Shown here one piece after another: positions 8,573 through 17,351 of a stretch of 64,000 nt of DNA. Each line of letters begins with the position of its first letter. Position 1 is the stretch's first letter. The DNA is from Nostoc sp. C052 (GTDB lineage Bacteria > Cyanobacteriota > Cyanobacteriia > Cyanobacteriales > Nostocaceae), in the NCBI RefSeq assembly GCF_013393905.1, contig NZ_CP040272.1, positions 6,829,501-6,893,500 of the forward strand, in the 5' to 3' direction. A program made the translations under genes and the position numbers. The notes under the pieces were generated by a model that did not search any database, was not told the origin of the DNA, and saw only the letters and a list, made by a program, of their open reading frames with translations.

Positions 8573-11500
8573 ATGTCACAAGACAAAGAATTAGAAATCC
8601 AGATGCAATTTCTGGAAGAAGCAACTGATTATTTAAATACCTTAGAAGGGGTATTGTTGGAAATTGATACTAGTAATCGTATCGATTTAGATAAAATAAA
8701 TGCTGCACTCCGCGCCACTCACTCTATTAAAGGTGGCGCGGGGATGATGGGATTTAGATCGCTCAGTGATTTATCTCACCGTCTGGAAGATTCCTTTAAA
8801 GTTTTAAAAACTAAAAAAAATTCTTTAGAAATTGATACTCAGTTACAAAGTTTATTGCTATCTGGAGTTGACTGGCTGCGTCAGATTGTAGAGTTGCTTG
8901 CCGAAGGAAATGTTGTCGAAGATCAGTGGTTAGCAACTTTTTGTTATCCAATTTTTGATGAGTTGCACGATCGCTTAGGCGACCCCACCCCTGAGGATGC
9001 CTCAACCATGCTATCCCCAGAGGATGGCCAAGACGTTATTCCTTTGCTATTTTCCACTGAAGTAGAAGAGTGTTTACAGCGTCTAGAATCTATATTGACA
9101 GATAGCGAACAGCCTGGACTGCATGAAGAAATTACGATCATGGCAGCTGAATTGGGCGGTTTGGGTGAAATGCTCCAGTTGCCAGCTTTTAGCAAGCTTT
9201 GTGAGTCAGTAACGCAGCATTTAGAAACTGTTAGTAGCTCGCGCATTCCCGAAATTGCCCAGTTAGCATTACAAGCATGGCGGCGATCGCAAGCTTTAGT
9301 GCTGACAAATCAATTAGATAACTTGCCTACAGAAATTAACTTGGGTAGTTCTACGCAGCCCCCGCTACTATTACCAGCAGAAATAATACCGCAGCTTCTC
9401 CCCACAGATACCCTTGAAACAGAAGCAGCTTCAACAGCAGTTTGGCAAGCTGAAATAACTCCCGAAACTTGGATTAAAGATGAAGCGTTGGCGCAGCCCA
9501 CCGCAGGTATCGCAGCCAATTTTACATTCGTAGATGCAGAATTTGCTGACGAGGTAAATGGTGTCAATGTCACCGAACATAATACTATCTTTTCTAGAGA
9601 AGATAATTCTCCCGATGCTAAATTTGGCGAAGGCAAAGGAGAGCAAAATGGCGTTGTAAAAGAGCGGGAAACTCATGAAAATAGTGTTAGAGTTCCCAGC
9701 AAACAACTAGAGCAAATTAATGATTTATTTGGCGAACTGATTGTTCAACGCAATGGGTTAAACTCACACCTAGAAAGATTACGCAAACTCGTTCGTAACC
9801 TCAACCAACGCGTCCAAGTTCTCGACCGTGAAAACCAAGATTTACGTATAGCTTACGACAAAATTTCCACTCAAGCGGCTGGGGTAAGGGCACAAGCTGA
9901 AAATGGTCATCAAATACAAGACACAGACAGGGAATTTGATACCTTAGAAATGGATCGCTATAACGATTTAAACCTGCGATCGCAGGAAGTTATGGAAACC
10001 ATTGTTCAGGTACAGGAAGTTACAACTGATGTGCAACTCAGTGTAGATGATACAGACAATATTGCTCGGAAATTAAACAAAACATCCAAACAATTACAAA
10101 CAAAATTAAATCACATCAGGATGCGGCCGCTGTCCGATTTAATTGAACGTTTTCCTAGAGCCTTGCGCGATTTAAATGTAGAGTATGGGAAAAATGTCCA
10201 GTTAAAAATTGAAGGTGGTAACACTTTAATTGAACGCAGCATTTTAGAAGCTTTAAATGAACCTTTAATGCACCTGTTAAGGAATGCCTTCGATCATGGT
10301 ATCGAAGACTCTAGCACCCGCCGCCTTCTGGGTAAACCAGAACAAGGATTAATTGAAATTACAGCTACTCACCGCAGCAATCGCACCCTGATTACTATCC
10401 GTGATGATGGTTGGGGTATTTCTCTAGAAAAAATTCGCACCCGCGCCCTAGCTATGGGATTGGATGCTTCTCTACTTGCTAATGCTAGTGATGAAGAACT
10501 ATTATCACTAATTTTTGAACCAGGTTTTACCACCTCCGAGCAAGTGACAGCATTATCTGGTCGCGGTGTTGGTATGGATGTGGTTCGTAACAACCTCAAA
10601 CTGATTCGAGGAGATGTGAAAGTTGATACGGAACCAGGAGTTGGTACTACCTTCACCCTATCAGTACCATTTACCCTTTCGGTTGCGCGAGTTCTACTAG
10701 TAGAAATCAACAAAATGCTATTAGCATTTCCTACAGATGTCATTTCCGAAATATCCTTACTCCAAGACGAGCGAGTTTTTCAAATGGCAGGTAGTGAAGT
10801 CCTAAATTGGCAAGGAACAATGCTACCACTGATTCGCCTGACTCGTTATTTAGAGTTTAATTGCCTGCGCTACGATACTTCAGAATTAGAAACCCCGGCA
10901 GCAATTAATGCTAACAGCGTCTTAGTAGTCAAAGGTAATAATCAGCCAGTAGCGATCCAAATAGACCGTTGCTGGGGTGAACAGGAAGTTGCTATTCGCC
11001 AAGTCGAGGGAAATATACCTTTACCTGAAGGCTTTAGCAACTGCACAATTCTCGGTGATGGTCGAGTAGTACCACTAGTTAATATCAATGAGTTGCTGTA
11101 TTGGATTGCTACAAATCGGAAGACTCCCAGAGGTACTCAATTACCATCGGCAAGGTTAAAAACACCGTTCCTCATATTTGATGAAGAGAAAATATCAGCA
11201 GCTTCAGTTAAGCAGAAAGGCACAATTTTAATCGTAGATGACTCGATTAATGTTCGTCGCTTTTTAGCGCTGACCCTTGAAAAAGGAGGGTATCAAGTAG
11301 AGCAAGCTAAAGATGGTCAAGATGCCTTAGAAAAACTCCATAGTGGGTTGAGAGTTGAGGCGGTAATTTGTGATATTGAAATGCCTCGCCTTGATGGTTA
11401 TGGCTTTTTAGGTAAGGTAAATTCAGACGTTGATACAAAAAACATTCCCGTTGCAATGTTGACTTCTCGTAGTAGTAATAAACATCGACAACTAGCTATG

Positions 11501-11608
11501 CAGTTGGGAGCGAGGGCTTATTTTTCTAAACCTTATAATGAGCAAGAGTTACTCCAAACGCTGGAGGAAATAATTCATCCTGTAGCGGAACAAGCAGCGT
11601 CTAATTAA
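8573..11608 (+). CDS. hmpE: Hybrid CheA histidine kinase with receiver domain
   Basis: A 1011-residue CheA starting at ATG 8573. The HPt domain carries the phosphorylated His50 in RATHSIKGG. A long acidic linker, the P3 dimerisation helices and the GHKL ATPase core (LMHLLRNAFDHGIE, DDGWGIS, SGRGVGMDVV) follow, then a CheW-like domain and a C-terminal receiver with Asp in VICDIEMPRLDG and Lys in FSKPY. It autophosphorylates and passes phosphate to the operon's CheY and PatA-like proteins. No clear ribosome site precedes 8573; the upstream ATG at 8540 is inside a repeat. A hairpin at 11657-11679 ends the operon. Confidence 0.9.
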   Translation: MSQDKELEIQMQFLEEATDYLNTLEGVLLEIDTSNRIDLDKINAALRATHSIKGGAGMMGFRSLSDLSHRLEDSFKVLKTKKNSLEIDTQLQSLLLSGVDWLRQIVELLAEGNVVEDQWLATFCYPIFDELHDRLGDPTPEDASTMLSPEDGQDVIPLLFSTEVEECLQRLESILTDSEQPGLHEEITIMAAELGGLGEMLQLPAFSKLCESVTQHLETVSSSRIPEIAQLALQAWRRSQALVLTNQLDNLPTEINLGSSTQPPLLLPAEIIPQLLPTDTLETEAASTAVWQAEITPETWIKDEALAQPTAGIAANFTFVDAEFADEVNGVNVTEHNTIFSREDNSPDAKFGEGKGEQNGVVKERETHENSVRVPSKQLEQINDLFGELIVQRNGLNSHLERLRKLVRNLNQRVQVLDRENQDLRIAYDKISTQAAGVRAQAENGHQIQDTDREFDTLEMDRYNDLNLRSQEVMETIVQVQEVTTDVQLSVDDTDNIARKLNKTSKQLQTKLNHIRMRPLSDLIERFPRALRDLNVEYGKNVQLKIEGGNTLIERSILEALNEPLMHLLRNAFDHGIEDSSTRRLLGKPEQGLIEITATHRSNRTLITIRDDGWGISLEKIRTRALAMGLDASLLANASDEELLSLIFEPGFTTSEQVTALSGRGVGMDVVRNNLKLIRGDVKVDTEPGVGTTFTLSVPFTLSVARVLLVEINKMLLAFPTDVISEISLLQDERVFQMAGSEVLNWQGTMLPLIRLTRYLEFNCLRYDTSELETPAAINANSVLVVKGNNQPVAIQIDRCWGEQEVAIRQVEGNIPLPEGFSNCTILGDGRVVPLVNINELLYWIATNRKTPRGTQLPSARLKTPFLIFDEEKISAASVKQKGTILIVDDSINVRRFLALTLEKGGYQVEQAKDGQDALEKLHSGLRVEAVICDIEMPRLDGYGFLGKVNSDVDTKNIPVAMLTSRSSNKHRQLAMQLGARAYFSKPYNEQELLQTLEEIIHPVAEQAASN

Positions 11609-11656
11609 ATTTAGAGTTTGGTGTTCCTGATTCAGTATGTGAAAAGCTCACACAAG

Positions 11657-11679
11657 GGAGAGGTAAGCATTGCCTCTCC
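11657..11679 (+). terminator. Hairpin terminator after the chemotaxis operon
   Basis: GGAGAGGTAA and TTGCCTCTCC form a ten-base-pair stem (one G-U) around the loop GCA, 48 bases after the CheA stop. The T tract is short (CTTTG), so termination may be partial. Confidence 0.6.
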
Positions 11680-11724
11680 TTTGCGGTTCATTAAACTAAA
11701 TCAATATAAATCTATAGTGAATTT

Positions 11725-12180
11725 ATGGTAACTGTAACACTGACGGCTGTTGCTACTGCGATCGCAACTACACTTTGGACTAAAGCACAAGAGAAAATCG
11801 GCGAAAACCTTGGTGATGCTACATGGACGCTAGGTAGCAAGTTAATCGCATTACTCCGCCAGAAGCATCAAGCACCATCTCTCACCAGTGCTGTAGAAGT
11901 AAATGAACCGCAACGATTAGATTATGGTCAAGCAGTGCTGGAACTTCAAGCAGCAGCACAAGACCCAGAAATTGCTCAAGCAGTTGTAGAAGTAGAAACA
12001 GCAGTCAACAAAGATCAATCTGAGACTGCTAAGGAAATTCAAAAATTAGCAGCAGAAATCAAGTCACAGCCATCAGTTGTTAACAATTTTGCCAAGTTGG
12101 CAGAAGAAATTAAAGCAGAGAAAGGCGCAATGGTTGCCCAACAAATCACAATTGGAGAACAGCACAATACTTACAACTGA
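11725..12180 (+). CDS. N-terminal part of NACHT protein, ends at in-frame TGA
   Basis: A 151-codon frame starting at ATG 11725. It begins with a hydrophobic, Ala/Thr-rich helix (VTLTAVATAIATTLW), has a helical Glu/Ala/Gln-rich middle and ends QQITIGEQHNTYN at TGA 12178-12180. The NACHT frame continues in the same phase straight after this stop. The codons beyond it (KLTPDDWRKVCREL at 12211-12252) read as natural protein sequence and run into the NACHT gene without a ribosome site. I infer that this is the N-terminal domain of one NACHT gene, cut by a nonsense change or read through at TGA-C. A genuine two-gene arrangement is the alternative. Confidence 0.65.
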   Translation: MVTVTLTAVATAIATTLWTKAQEKIGENLGDATWTLGSKLIALLRQKHQAPSLTSAVEVNEPQRLDYGQAVLELQAAAQDPEIAQAVVEVETAVNKDQSETAKEIQKLAAEIKSQPSVVNNFAKLAEEIKAEKGAMVAQQITIGEQHNTYN

Positions 12181-12249
12181 CTACAGTCGTCCCAAGGGGA
12201 GGATGGGACAAAGTTAACTCCCGATGACTGGCGTAAAGTCTGCCGTGAA

Positions 12250-15141
12250 TTGTTGGCAGAACGGCGAAAGCTGACTACAAATCCTCTGACATCAACTGAG
12301 GGAGTAACCCTGCAAGTTGATGATGTTTACGTACCACTAGGATTAGTTGAGCGCAAAAAACAATCTAAGCGTCATGATGATATTCCTCCAGAACAGGGTT
12401 CAGAACTGTACAAGGAGAAAGAAATCATCAAAACATTTGAGCATGATGCTTTTCTGGAAGAAGTTCTTAAACAGAAGAACACGCCTAAAAGTCAAGGTAA
12501 GCGAATTGCTATTATTGGCGAACCAGGTGCAGGAAAGACAACACTGTTACAGCAGATTGCTAATTGGGTATCTCGTGAGATTCACCAGTCAATTGTGATT
12601 TGGGTATCTTTAGCAGATTTGCGAGGTCAGGAAATAAGACCTTATCTGTTGGAGACTTGGTTGACTCAAGTCGCACAGAAGACAGGTAAAGCTGAAGCCT
12701 CTAAGCAACTAAAAGATGATTTTGTGGCTTTATTTAAGCAAAACAATGTGTGGCTGCTGCTAGATGGGTTAGATGAAATGTCCGCATCTTCAGCTAATCC
12801 TCTATCAGAAATTGCACGGCAATTCCGTGAAGGAGGGTTAATTTCTCAAGCGCGAATTGTGCTGACTTGTCGGGTTAATCTATGGGATGGCAACGTTAAT
12901 GCACTTGATGATTTTGATACCTATCGCACTTTAGATTTTTCTTATCCAGAACAGGTAGAAAAATTTATTCACAAATGGTTTGCTACTATTCCCGAAACTG
13001 GAAAGCAGTTATGTACTGCGTTAAAAGAACCGGGTAAAGAACGGATTCAGGATTTAGTGAAAAATCCTCTGCGGTTGACGCTGCTGTGCTGGAATTGGCA
13101 ATCAGGAGATGGTAAGTTACCAGATACTCAAGCAGGACTTTATCAGCAATTTGTTGATGACTTCTACAAGTGGAAGAAAGACGAATTTGCTATCAACTCT
13201 CATCAACGTCAGGAACTCAATGTCAAATTGGGGGAATTAGCTAAAGCAGCAATAGACAAAGAAGCAACACGTTTTCGCTTACAGCAAGATTTTGTTAGTG
13301 GCTTTTTGGGAGATGCTGATGATGAAAAGTCGCTGCTAAAATTAGCACTAAATCGCGGCTGGCTGAACTGTGTAGGAATAGATACAAATAGAAAACCTGT
13401 TTACGCTTTCTTTCATGCCTCATTTCAAGAATATTTTGCTGCTAAAGCAATTGATGACTGGCATTTCTTTCTCAACCACGTTCCCAAAAATCCCAGTAAA
13501 GGAACTTATCGCATCTTTGAACCGCAATGGAAGCAAACAATATTACTTTGGTTAGGAAGAGAAGAAGAAAAGGTCAAACAGCAAAAGCAACAGTTTATCG
13601 ATGCTTTAGTTAATTTTCAAGATGGATGTCAAAAATTTTATGACTATCGCGCCTATTTTTTAGCCGCTACAGGAATTGCAGAGTTTAGAGAATATTTTAA
13701 AGTAGATGATATATTAAGACAAATTTTAAAGTGGACAATTGATAATCGGAGTTCTATCAAAGAGGAAGCTAGTTCAGCACTGCAACAGACAGACCGTACA
13801 AAGGCGATTACGGTCTTGGTGCAACTGCTGCAATCAACTACTATGGATGACTACACCCGTAGGCTGGCAGCATTAAGCTTAGGGGAAATCGGCACAGGCA
13901 ATCAAACAGCGATCGCCGCCTTGGTGCAACTGCTGCAATCAACTACTGTGGATAGCGCCACCCGTATGCTGGCAGCATTAAGCTTAGGGGAAATCGACCC
14001 AGGCAATGAAATTGCGATTGCGGTCTTGGTGCAACTGCTGCAATCAACTACTGTGGATATCGCCACCCGTAGGCTCGCAGCAGAAAGCTTAGGCAGAACT
14101 GACCCAGGCAATCAAACAGCGATTACGGTCTTGGTGCAACTGCTGCGATCAACTACTATGGATGACTTCATCCGTAAAGAGGCAGCAGAAAGCTTAGGCA
14201 GAATTGACCCAGGCAATCAAACAGCGATTACGGTCTTGGTGCAACTACTGCAATCAACTACTATGGATATCCACACCCGTTTCCAAGTAGCATTCAGCTT
14301 AAGGGAAATCGGCACAGGCAATCAAACAGCGATTGCCGCCTTGGTGCAACTGCTACAATTAACTACTGTGGATATCGTCACCCATAAGCTGGCAGCAAAC
14401 AGCTTAGGCATAATTGACCCAGGCAATCAAACAGCGATCGCTGCTTTGGTGCAACTCCTGCAATCAACTACTGTGGATGATTTCACCCGTAGGCGGGCAG
14501 CAGATAGCTTAAGGAAAATCGGTATAGGTAATGAAATAGCGATTGCTGCCTTGGTGCAACTGCTGCAATCAACTACTGTAGATGACGACACTCGTAGGCA
14601 GGTAGCAGAAAGCTTAGGGGAAATCGACCCAGGCAATGAAATTGCGATTGCCGCCTTGGTGCAACTGCTGCAATCAACTACTATGGATAACTTCATCCAT
14701 TGGCAGGCAGCAGAAAGCTTAGGGGAAATCGACCCAGGCAATGAAATTGCGATCGCCGCCTTAGTGCAACTGCTGCAATCAACTACTGTGGGTGACTTTA
14801 TCCGTAGGGAGGCAGCAGATAGCTTAGGGGAAATCGACCCAGGCAATGAAGTGGCGCTCGCCGCCTTGGTGCAACTGCTGCAATCAACTACTGTGGATGA
14901 CTTCATCCGTAGGGAGGCAGCAGATAGCTTAGGGAAAATTCTACAGAATAATGAGCATCGCTTTGCGGTAGTCAAAGCTTTAAGTGGTTACTGGCGATTG
15001 GACGATGAGTACTACAATTTAGCCTGGAAATGCGCCCAGAATATGCCTTACCCCGATTTCTATCAAGCTTGGCATCAGCATAATTTTGCTACTCGTGCAA
15101 TGCGAAGCTTAAAGAAAATCCTCTTGACAAGAATCATTTAA
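12250..15141 (+). CDS. NACHT-family STAND ATPase with 11 HEAT-like repeats
   Basis: 963 codons counted from TTG 12250. The NACHT domain has Walker A GEPGAGKTT at residues 90-98 and Walker B LLLDGLDE at 169-176. A winged-helix-like part follows (FFHASFQEYFAAKAI near 395). Residues 518-902 are eleven tandem 35-residue HEAT-like units, and the C-terminus (YPDFYQAWHQHNF) is of a kind seen in cyanobacterial NACHT proteins. Bacterial NACHT proteins act as oligomerising sensors, and several are antiphage systems. No start codon with a ribosome site is visible; TTG 12250 is just the first available start after the TGA at 12178, so expression may depend on readthrough or internal initiation. The ATPase assignment is firm. 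Function and start are uncertain. Confidence 0.8.
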   Translation: MLAERRKLTTNPLTSTEGVTLQVDDVYVPLGLVERKKQSKRHDDIPPEQGSELYKEKEIIKTFEHDAFLEEVLKQKNTPKSQGKRIAIIGEPGAGKTTLLQQIANWVSREIHQSIVIWVSLADLRGQEIRPYLLETWLTQVAQKTGKAEASKQLKDDFVALFKQNNVWLLLDGLDEMSASSANPLSEIARQFREGGLISQARIVLTCRVNLWDGNVNALDDFDTYRTLDFSYPEQVEKFIHKWFATIPETGKQLCTALKEPGKERIQDLVKNPLRLTLLCWNWQSGDGKLPDTQAGLYQQFVDDFYKWKKDEFAINSHQRQELNVKLGELAKAAIDKEATRFRLQQDFVSGFLGDADDEKSLLKLALNRGWLNCVGIDTNRKPVYAFFHASFQEYFAAKAIDDWHFFLNHVPKNPSKGTYRIFEPQWKQTILLWLGREEEKVKQQKQQFIDALVNFQDGCQKFYDYRAYFLAATGIAEFREYFKVDDILRQILKWTIDNRSSIKEEASSALQQTDRTKAITVLVQLLQSTTMDDYTRRLAALSLGEIGTGNQTAIAALVQLLQSTTVDSATRMLAALSLGEIDPGNEIAIAVLVQLLQSTTVDIATRRLAAESLGRTDPGNQTAITVLVQLLRSTTMDDFIRKEAAESLGRIDPGNQTAITVLVQLLQSTTMDIHTRFQVAFSLREIGTGNQTAIAALVQLLQLTTVDIVTHKLAANSLGIIDPGNQTAIAALVQLLQSTTVDDFTRRRAADSLRKIGIGNEIAIAALVQLLQSTTVDDDTRRQVAESLGEIDPGNEIAIAALVQLLQSTTMDNFIHWQAAESLGEIDPGNEIAIAALVQLLQSTTVGDFIRREAADSLGEIDPGNEVALAALVQLLQSTTVDDFIRREAADSLGKILQNNEHRFAVVKALSGYWRLDDEYYNLAWKCAQNMPYPDFYQAWHQHNFATRAMRSLKKILLTRII
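13801..14955 (+). repeat. Eleven tandem 105-bp coding repeats (HEAT-like)
   Basis: Eleven units of exactly 105 bases code for the 35-residue pattern with core ALVQLLQSTTVDDFTRR, then AAxSLGEIDPGN. The DNA is almost identical between units in the first half (TTGGTGCAACTGCTGCAATC), while the codons after TTGTGGAT vary. This points to recent unit duplication or gene conversion, with diversity kept at one face of the repeat. Confidence 0.92.
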
Positions 15142-15791
15142 CTACTTTTGCAGCAGCAACGTTATAAATGAAGTCCCTGTGGCTACGACAGCTTATTCTT
15201 CTTCTCTGGTGAGTGATTTGAGATCAGCAATCTGGATAAAATTTGCAGTTAGCTGAGCTATGATACCCATTTGTGGAAAACGTTAGAAATAATTGTCTGT
15301 TGGTAATTACAGCTTGTCCGTTCGTTACCAACACAAGTTGTTTTGTTACGAATGGTTATCCGTTAGTAACAAAAACTTATGCGATCGTTAACAACACAAG
15401 TCGTTTCGTTCAGAATGCTTGTCCATTCGTTAACAACACAAGTCGTTTCGTTCAGAATGCTTGTCCATTCGTTAACAACACAACTTGTTTCGTTCAGAAC
15501 GCTTGTCCATTCGTTAACAACACAAGTCGTTTCGTTCAGAACGCTTATGTTTTTGTTACCACAACTTAAGCAAAGCTTATCAATGAAGTTGTTTCGTTCA
15601 GAACGTTTGTCTATCTATAGCAACACTTATGCGATCGTTAACAACGCTTAAGCAAAGCTTATCAATGAAGTTGTTTCGTTACCAGAGCTTATCTATTTGT
15701 GACAAACGCTTATGCGATCGCTAGCACAGCTTAAGCAAAACTTATAGATACAAGTCCTATACTATTAACAGCACAACCCAGATTCACGACA
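15142..15791. other. Non-coding region holding a minisatellite
   Basis: After the NACHT stop there are about 150 bases with no feature seen, then the 21/42-bp repeat array described separately, then about 50 bases leading to the small antitoxin-like gene at 15792. Frames open across the array are explained by the repeat length being a multiple of three. Confidence 0.6.
15300..15735. repeat. 21/42-bp minisatellite
   Basis: The core is four units of exactly 42 bases; GTTAACAACACAAG starts at 15387, 15429 and 15471 and a near-identical unit starts at 15513. Each 42-mer is two related 21-mers (CTTGTCCATTCGTTAACAAC-like and AAGTCGTTTCGTTCAGAAT-like). Degenerate units extend on both sides, with HIP1-type GCGATCG inserted at several junctions. 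The array is AT-rich and contains GTTAAC palindromes. Confidence 0.88.
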
Positions 15792-16031
15792 ATGAAAGCA
15801 ATTGAAATCAAGGGAACCGTTAAGGAATGGGGTGAAATTTCTTTAAACAAGCCGTTGACTATAGCAAAACACAGCCGCGTCCGAGTCATTGTTTTAATTA
15901 CGGAAGAGAATGAAGAGGATAATGAACTTGCTGAGTCTGCCAGTGAAAGTTTTCGTCAAGGTTGGTACGATGTGATGACCGGAAATACTGTACCTGTATC
16001 TCAACTGTGGGAAGGTATTGATGCAGAGTAA
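15792..16031 (+). CDS. Small antitoxin-like protein
   Basis: A 79-residue protein with ATG at 15792. The first 35 residues (IKGTVKEWGEISLNKPLTI, then SRVRVIVLI) resemble the beta-rich N-terminus of AF2212/DUF104-type antitoxins; the rest is acidic, as often in antitoxins. No toxin gene follows: the next gene, 104 bases on, encodes a Uma2-type nuclease. It is therefore an orphan or an undescribed pair. Function not proven. Confidence 0.55.
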   Translation: MKAIEIKGTVKEWGEISLNKPLTIAKHSRVRVIVLITEENEEDNELAESASESFRQGWYDVMTGNTVPVSQLWEGIDAE

Positions 16032-16135
16032 ACTACCTTTTTTTAAGCAGCAACATCAAGGAGAATAGACTCGCTTCCTAAAATCCAAGGACAGAAAATG
16101 CTAAGATTCCAATCAAATATGGCATTTGCACAGCT

Positions 16136-16708
16136 ATGGCAACCACGCTGCACAAATCAATCTCCTTAGCAGAATTCCTCAAACTGCCAGAAACCAAGCC
16201 TGCTAATGAATTTATCGATGGTCGTATCTACCAGAAACCAATGCCACAAGGCAAACATTCTCGGCTACAACTAAAACTTTGTAACGCAATTAGCCAAATT
16301 GCTGAAGAACAAGAAATTGCTTTGGCTTTTCCAGAATTACGCTGCACATTTGGCGGACGATCGATTATCCCAGACGTGAGTATATTTGCTTGGGAACGGA
16401 TTCCTTTTGATGCTAATGGGGAAATTGAAAATACCTTTGGAATTTACCCTGATTGGACAATTGAAATTCTTTCACCAGAACAGAATACAACCAAGGTAAT
16501 TATAAATATTCTTCACTGTCTAAAACACGGCACTCAATTAGGGTGGTTGCTCGATCCCGATGAACGCTTAGTATTGATATTTTTGCCAGGACAGCAACCT
16601 ATAGAGATGACTGGGGATGAAGTATTGCCTGTACCTGATTTTTTGCAACTTAATTTAACAGCTACACAGATTTTTGCATGGCTAAAACCAACAAAAGTTA
16701 GTCAATAA
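16136..16708 (+). CDS. Uma2 family (DUF820) restriction-fold endonuclease
   Basis: A 190-residue protein. It follows the Uma2 pattern: a PANEFIDGRIYQKPMPQGKH start, the Asp of IIPDVSIF (about residue 80), then the acidic DWTIEILSPEQ and the Leu-rich LGWLLDPDERLVLIF end. Uma2 proteins have a PD-(D/E)XK-like fold and are greatly expanded in cyanobacteria, with unknown substrates. The ATG at 16136 gives the usual family length. A hairpin terminator lies 150 bases downstream. Confidence 0.82.
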   Translation: MATTLHKSISLAEFLKLPETKPANEFIDGRIYQKPMPQGKHSRLQLKLCNAISQIAEEQEIALAFPELRCTFGGRSIIPDVSIFAWERIPFDANGEIENTFGIYPDWTIEILSPEQNTTKVIINILHCLKHGTQLGWLLDPDERLVLIFLPGQQPIEMTGDEVLPVPDFLQLNLTATQIFAWLKPTKVSQ

Positions 16709-17066
16709 AGATGAGTAATATTCAGTTACAAAGATGTAAGAATAATATCTCAGACTTTTTAAATTGTGACAAATTAATCAGAATTTCGAGAATAGCACCC
16801 GAACCAAGTGCGATCGCACTATTTAAAATAAATTTGCAAATATCATAAATAGTTTAAATAATTAGCCCGCCTGTGCAGGCTAATTATTTTATGGGCAATT
16901 AGTCGAACGTAATACAATACAGTTCAGAGTGAGCAACAAAACCCTCATGTAGAGACGCGATTTACCGCGTCTTGAAAGACCAATTTCTACACCAGCAACT
17001 CTTAGCTGAACTGTATTAGGACATAATATAAATTCCCTGAAACAGAAATACTTTCAGGAACCTTTA
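16709..17066. other. Intergenic region between convergent genes
   Basis: No gene is seen. The region holds a terminator-like hairpin at 16860-16890 and a copy of the palindromic GAGACGCGATTTACCGCGTC element at about 16952-16971, whose relatives occur at 50983, 54551 and, as a half, near 27439. Confidence 0.6.
16860..16890. terminator. Hairpin between convergent genes
   Basis: AATTAGCC and GGCTAATT form an eight-base-pair stem with a ten-base loop, followed by ATTTT. The flanking genes are convergent, so it could stop transcription from either side. Confidence 0.55.
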
Positions 17067-17351
17067 TTAAGCCTCGACTTTTACACCCTTCCAGAAGGCC
17101 ACATAACCTTCAATATTTTTAGCCTTCTCCTTGGTGCTGGGATAATACCAAGCAGCATCTTTATTGATTTGCCCATCAACTTCGATACTGTAGTAACTGG
17201 CAACACCTTTCCAAGGACAAGTTGTGTGGGTGTTACTCTCTGCGAAGTACTGTTTGTTAATGGTGTCAACAGGGAAATAATGGTTGCCTTCCACAACTAC
17301 AGTATTATCGCTCTCGGCTAAAACAGCACCATTCCAAATTGCTTTTGGCAT
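17067..17351 (-). CDS. DUF427 domain protein
   Basis: A 94-residue protein with the DUF427 (NTP_transf_9) signature: MPKAIWNGAVLAESD, then EGNHYFP, the Cys-containing THTTCPWKGVASYYS, and the closing EGYVAFWKGVKVE. The longer frame reaching 17531 was rejected because only the part from Met at 17351 matches the family. The function of DUF427 is unknown; its single-domain form is common in cyanobacteria. It is convergent with the Uma2 gene. Confidence 0.88.
   Translation of the reverse strand: MPKAIWNGAVLAESDNTVVVEGNHYFPVDTINKQYFAESNTHTTCPWKGVASYYSIEVDGQINKDAAWYYPSTKEKAKNIEGYVAFWKGVKVEA

Noticed and set aside
8419..8628. A 69-codon frame between the MCP and CheA genes
   Set aside because: It is made of heptamer repeat translations and overlaps the CheA start in another frame.
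14427..14975. A 182-codon antisense frame
   Set aside because: It is the mirror of the 105-bp HEAT repeats; its openness follows from the repeat composition.
15380..15560. Possible CRISPR array
   Set aside because: Units are contiguous with no unique spacers, and no cas gene is near.
15273..15569. A 98-codon frame with heptapeptide repeats
   Set aside because: It runs through the 21/42-bp minisatellite; a second frame (15379-15651) is open too, which follows from a unit length divisible by three. No ribosome site, no family match.
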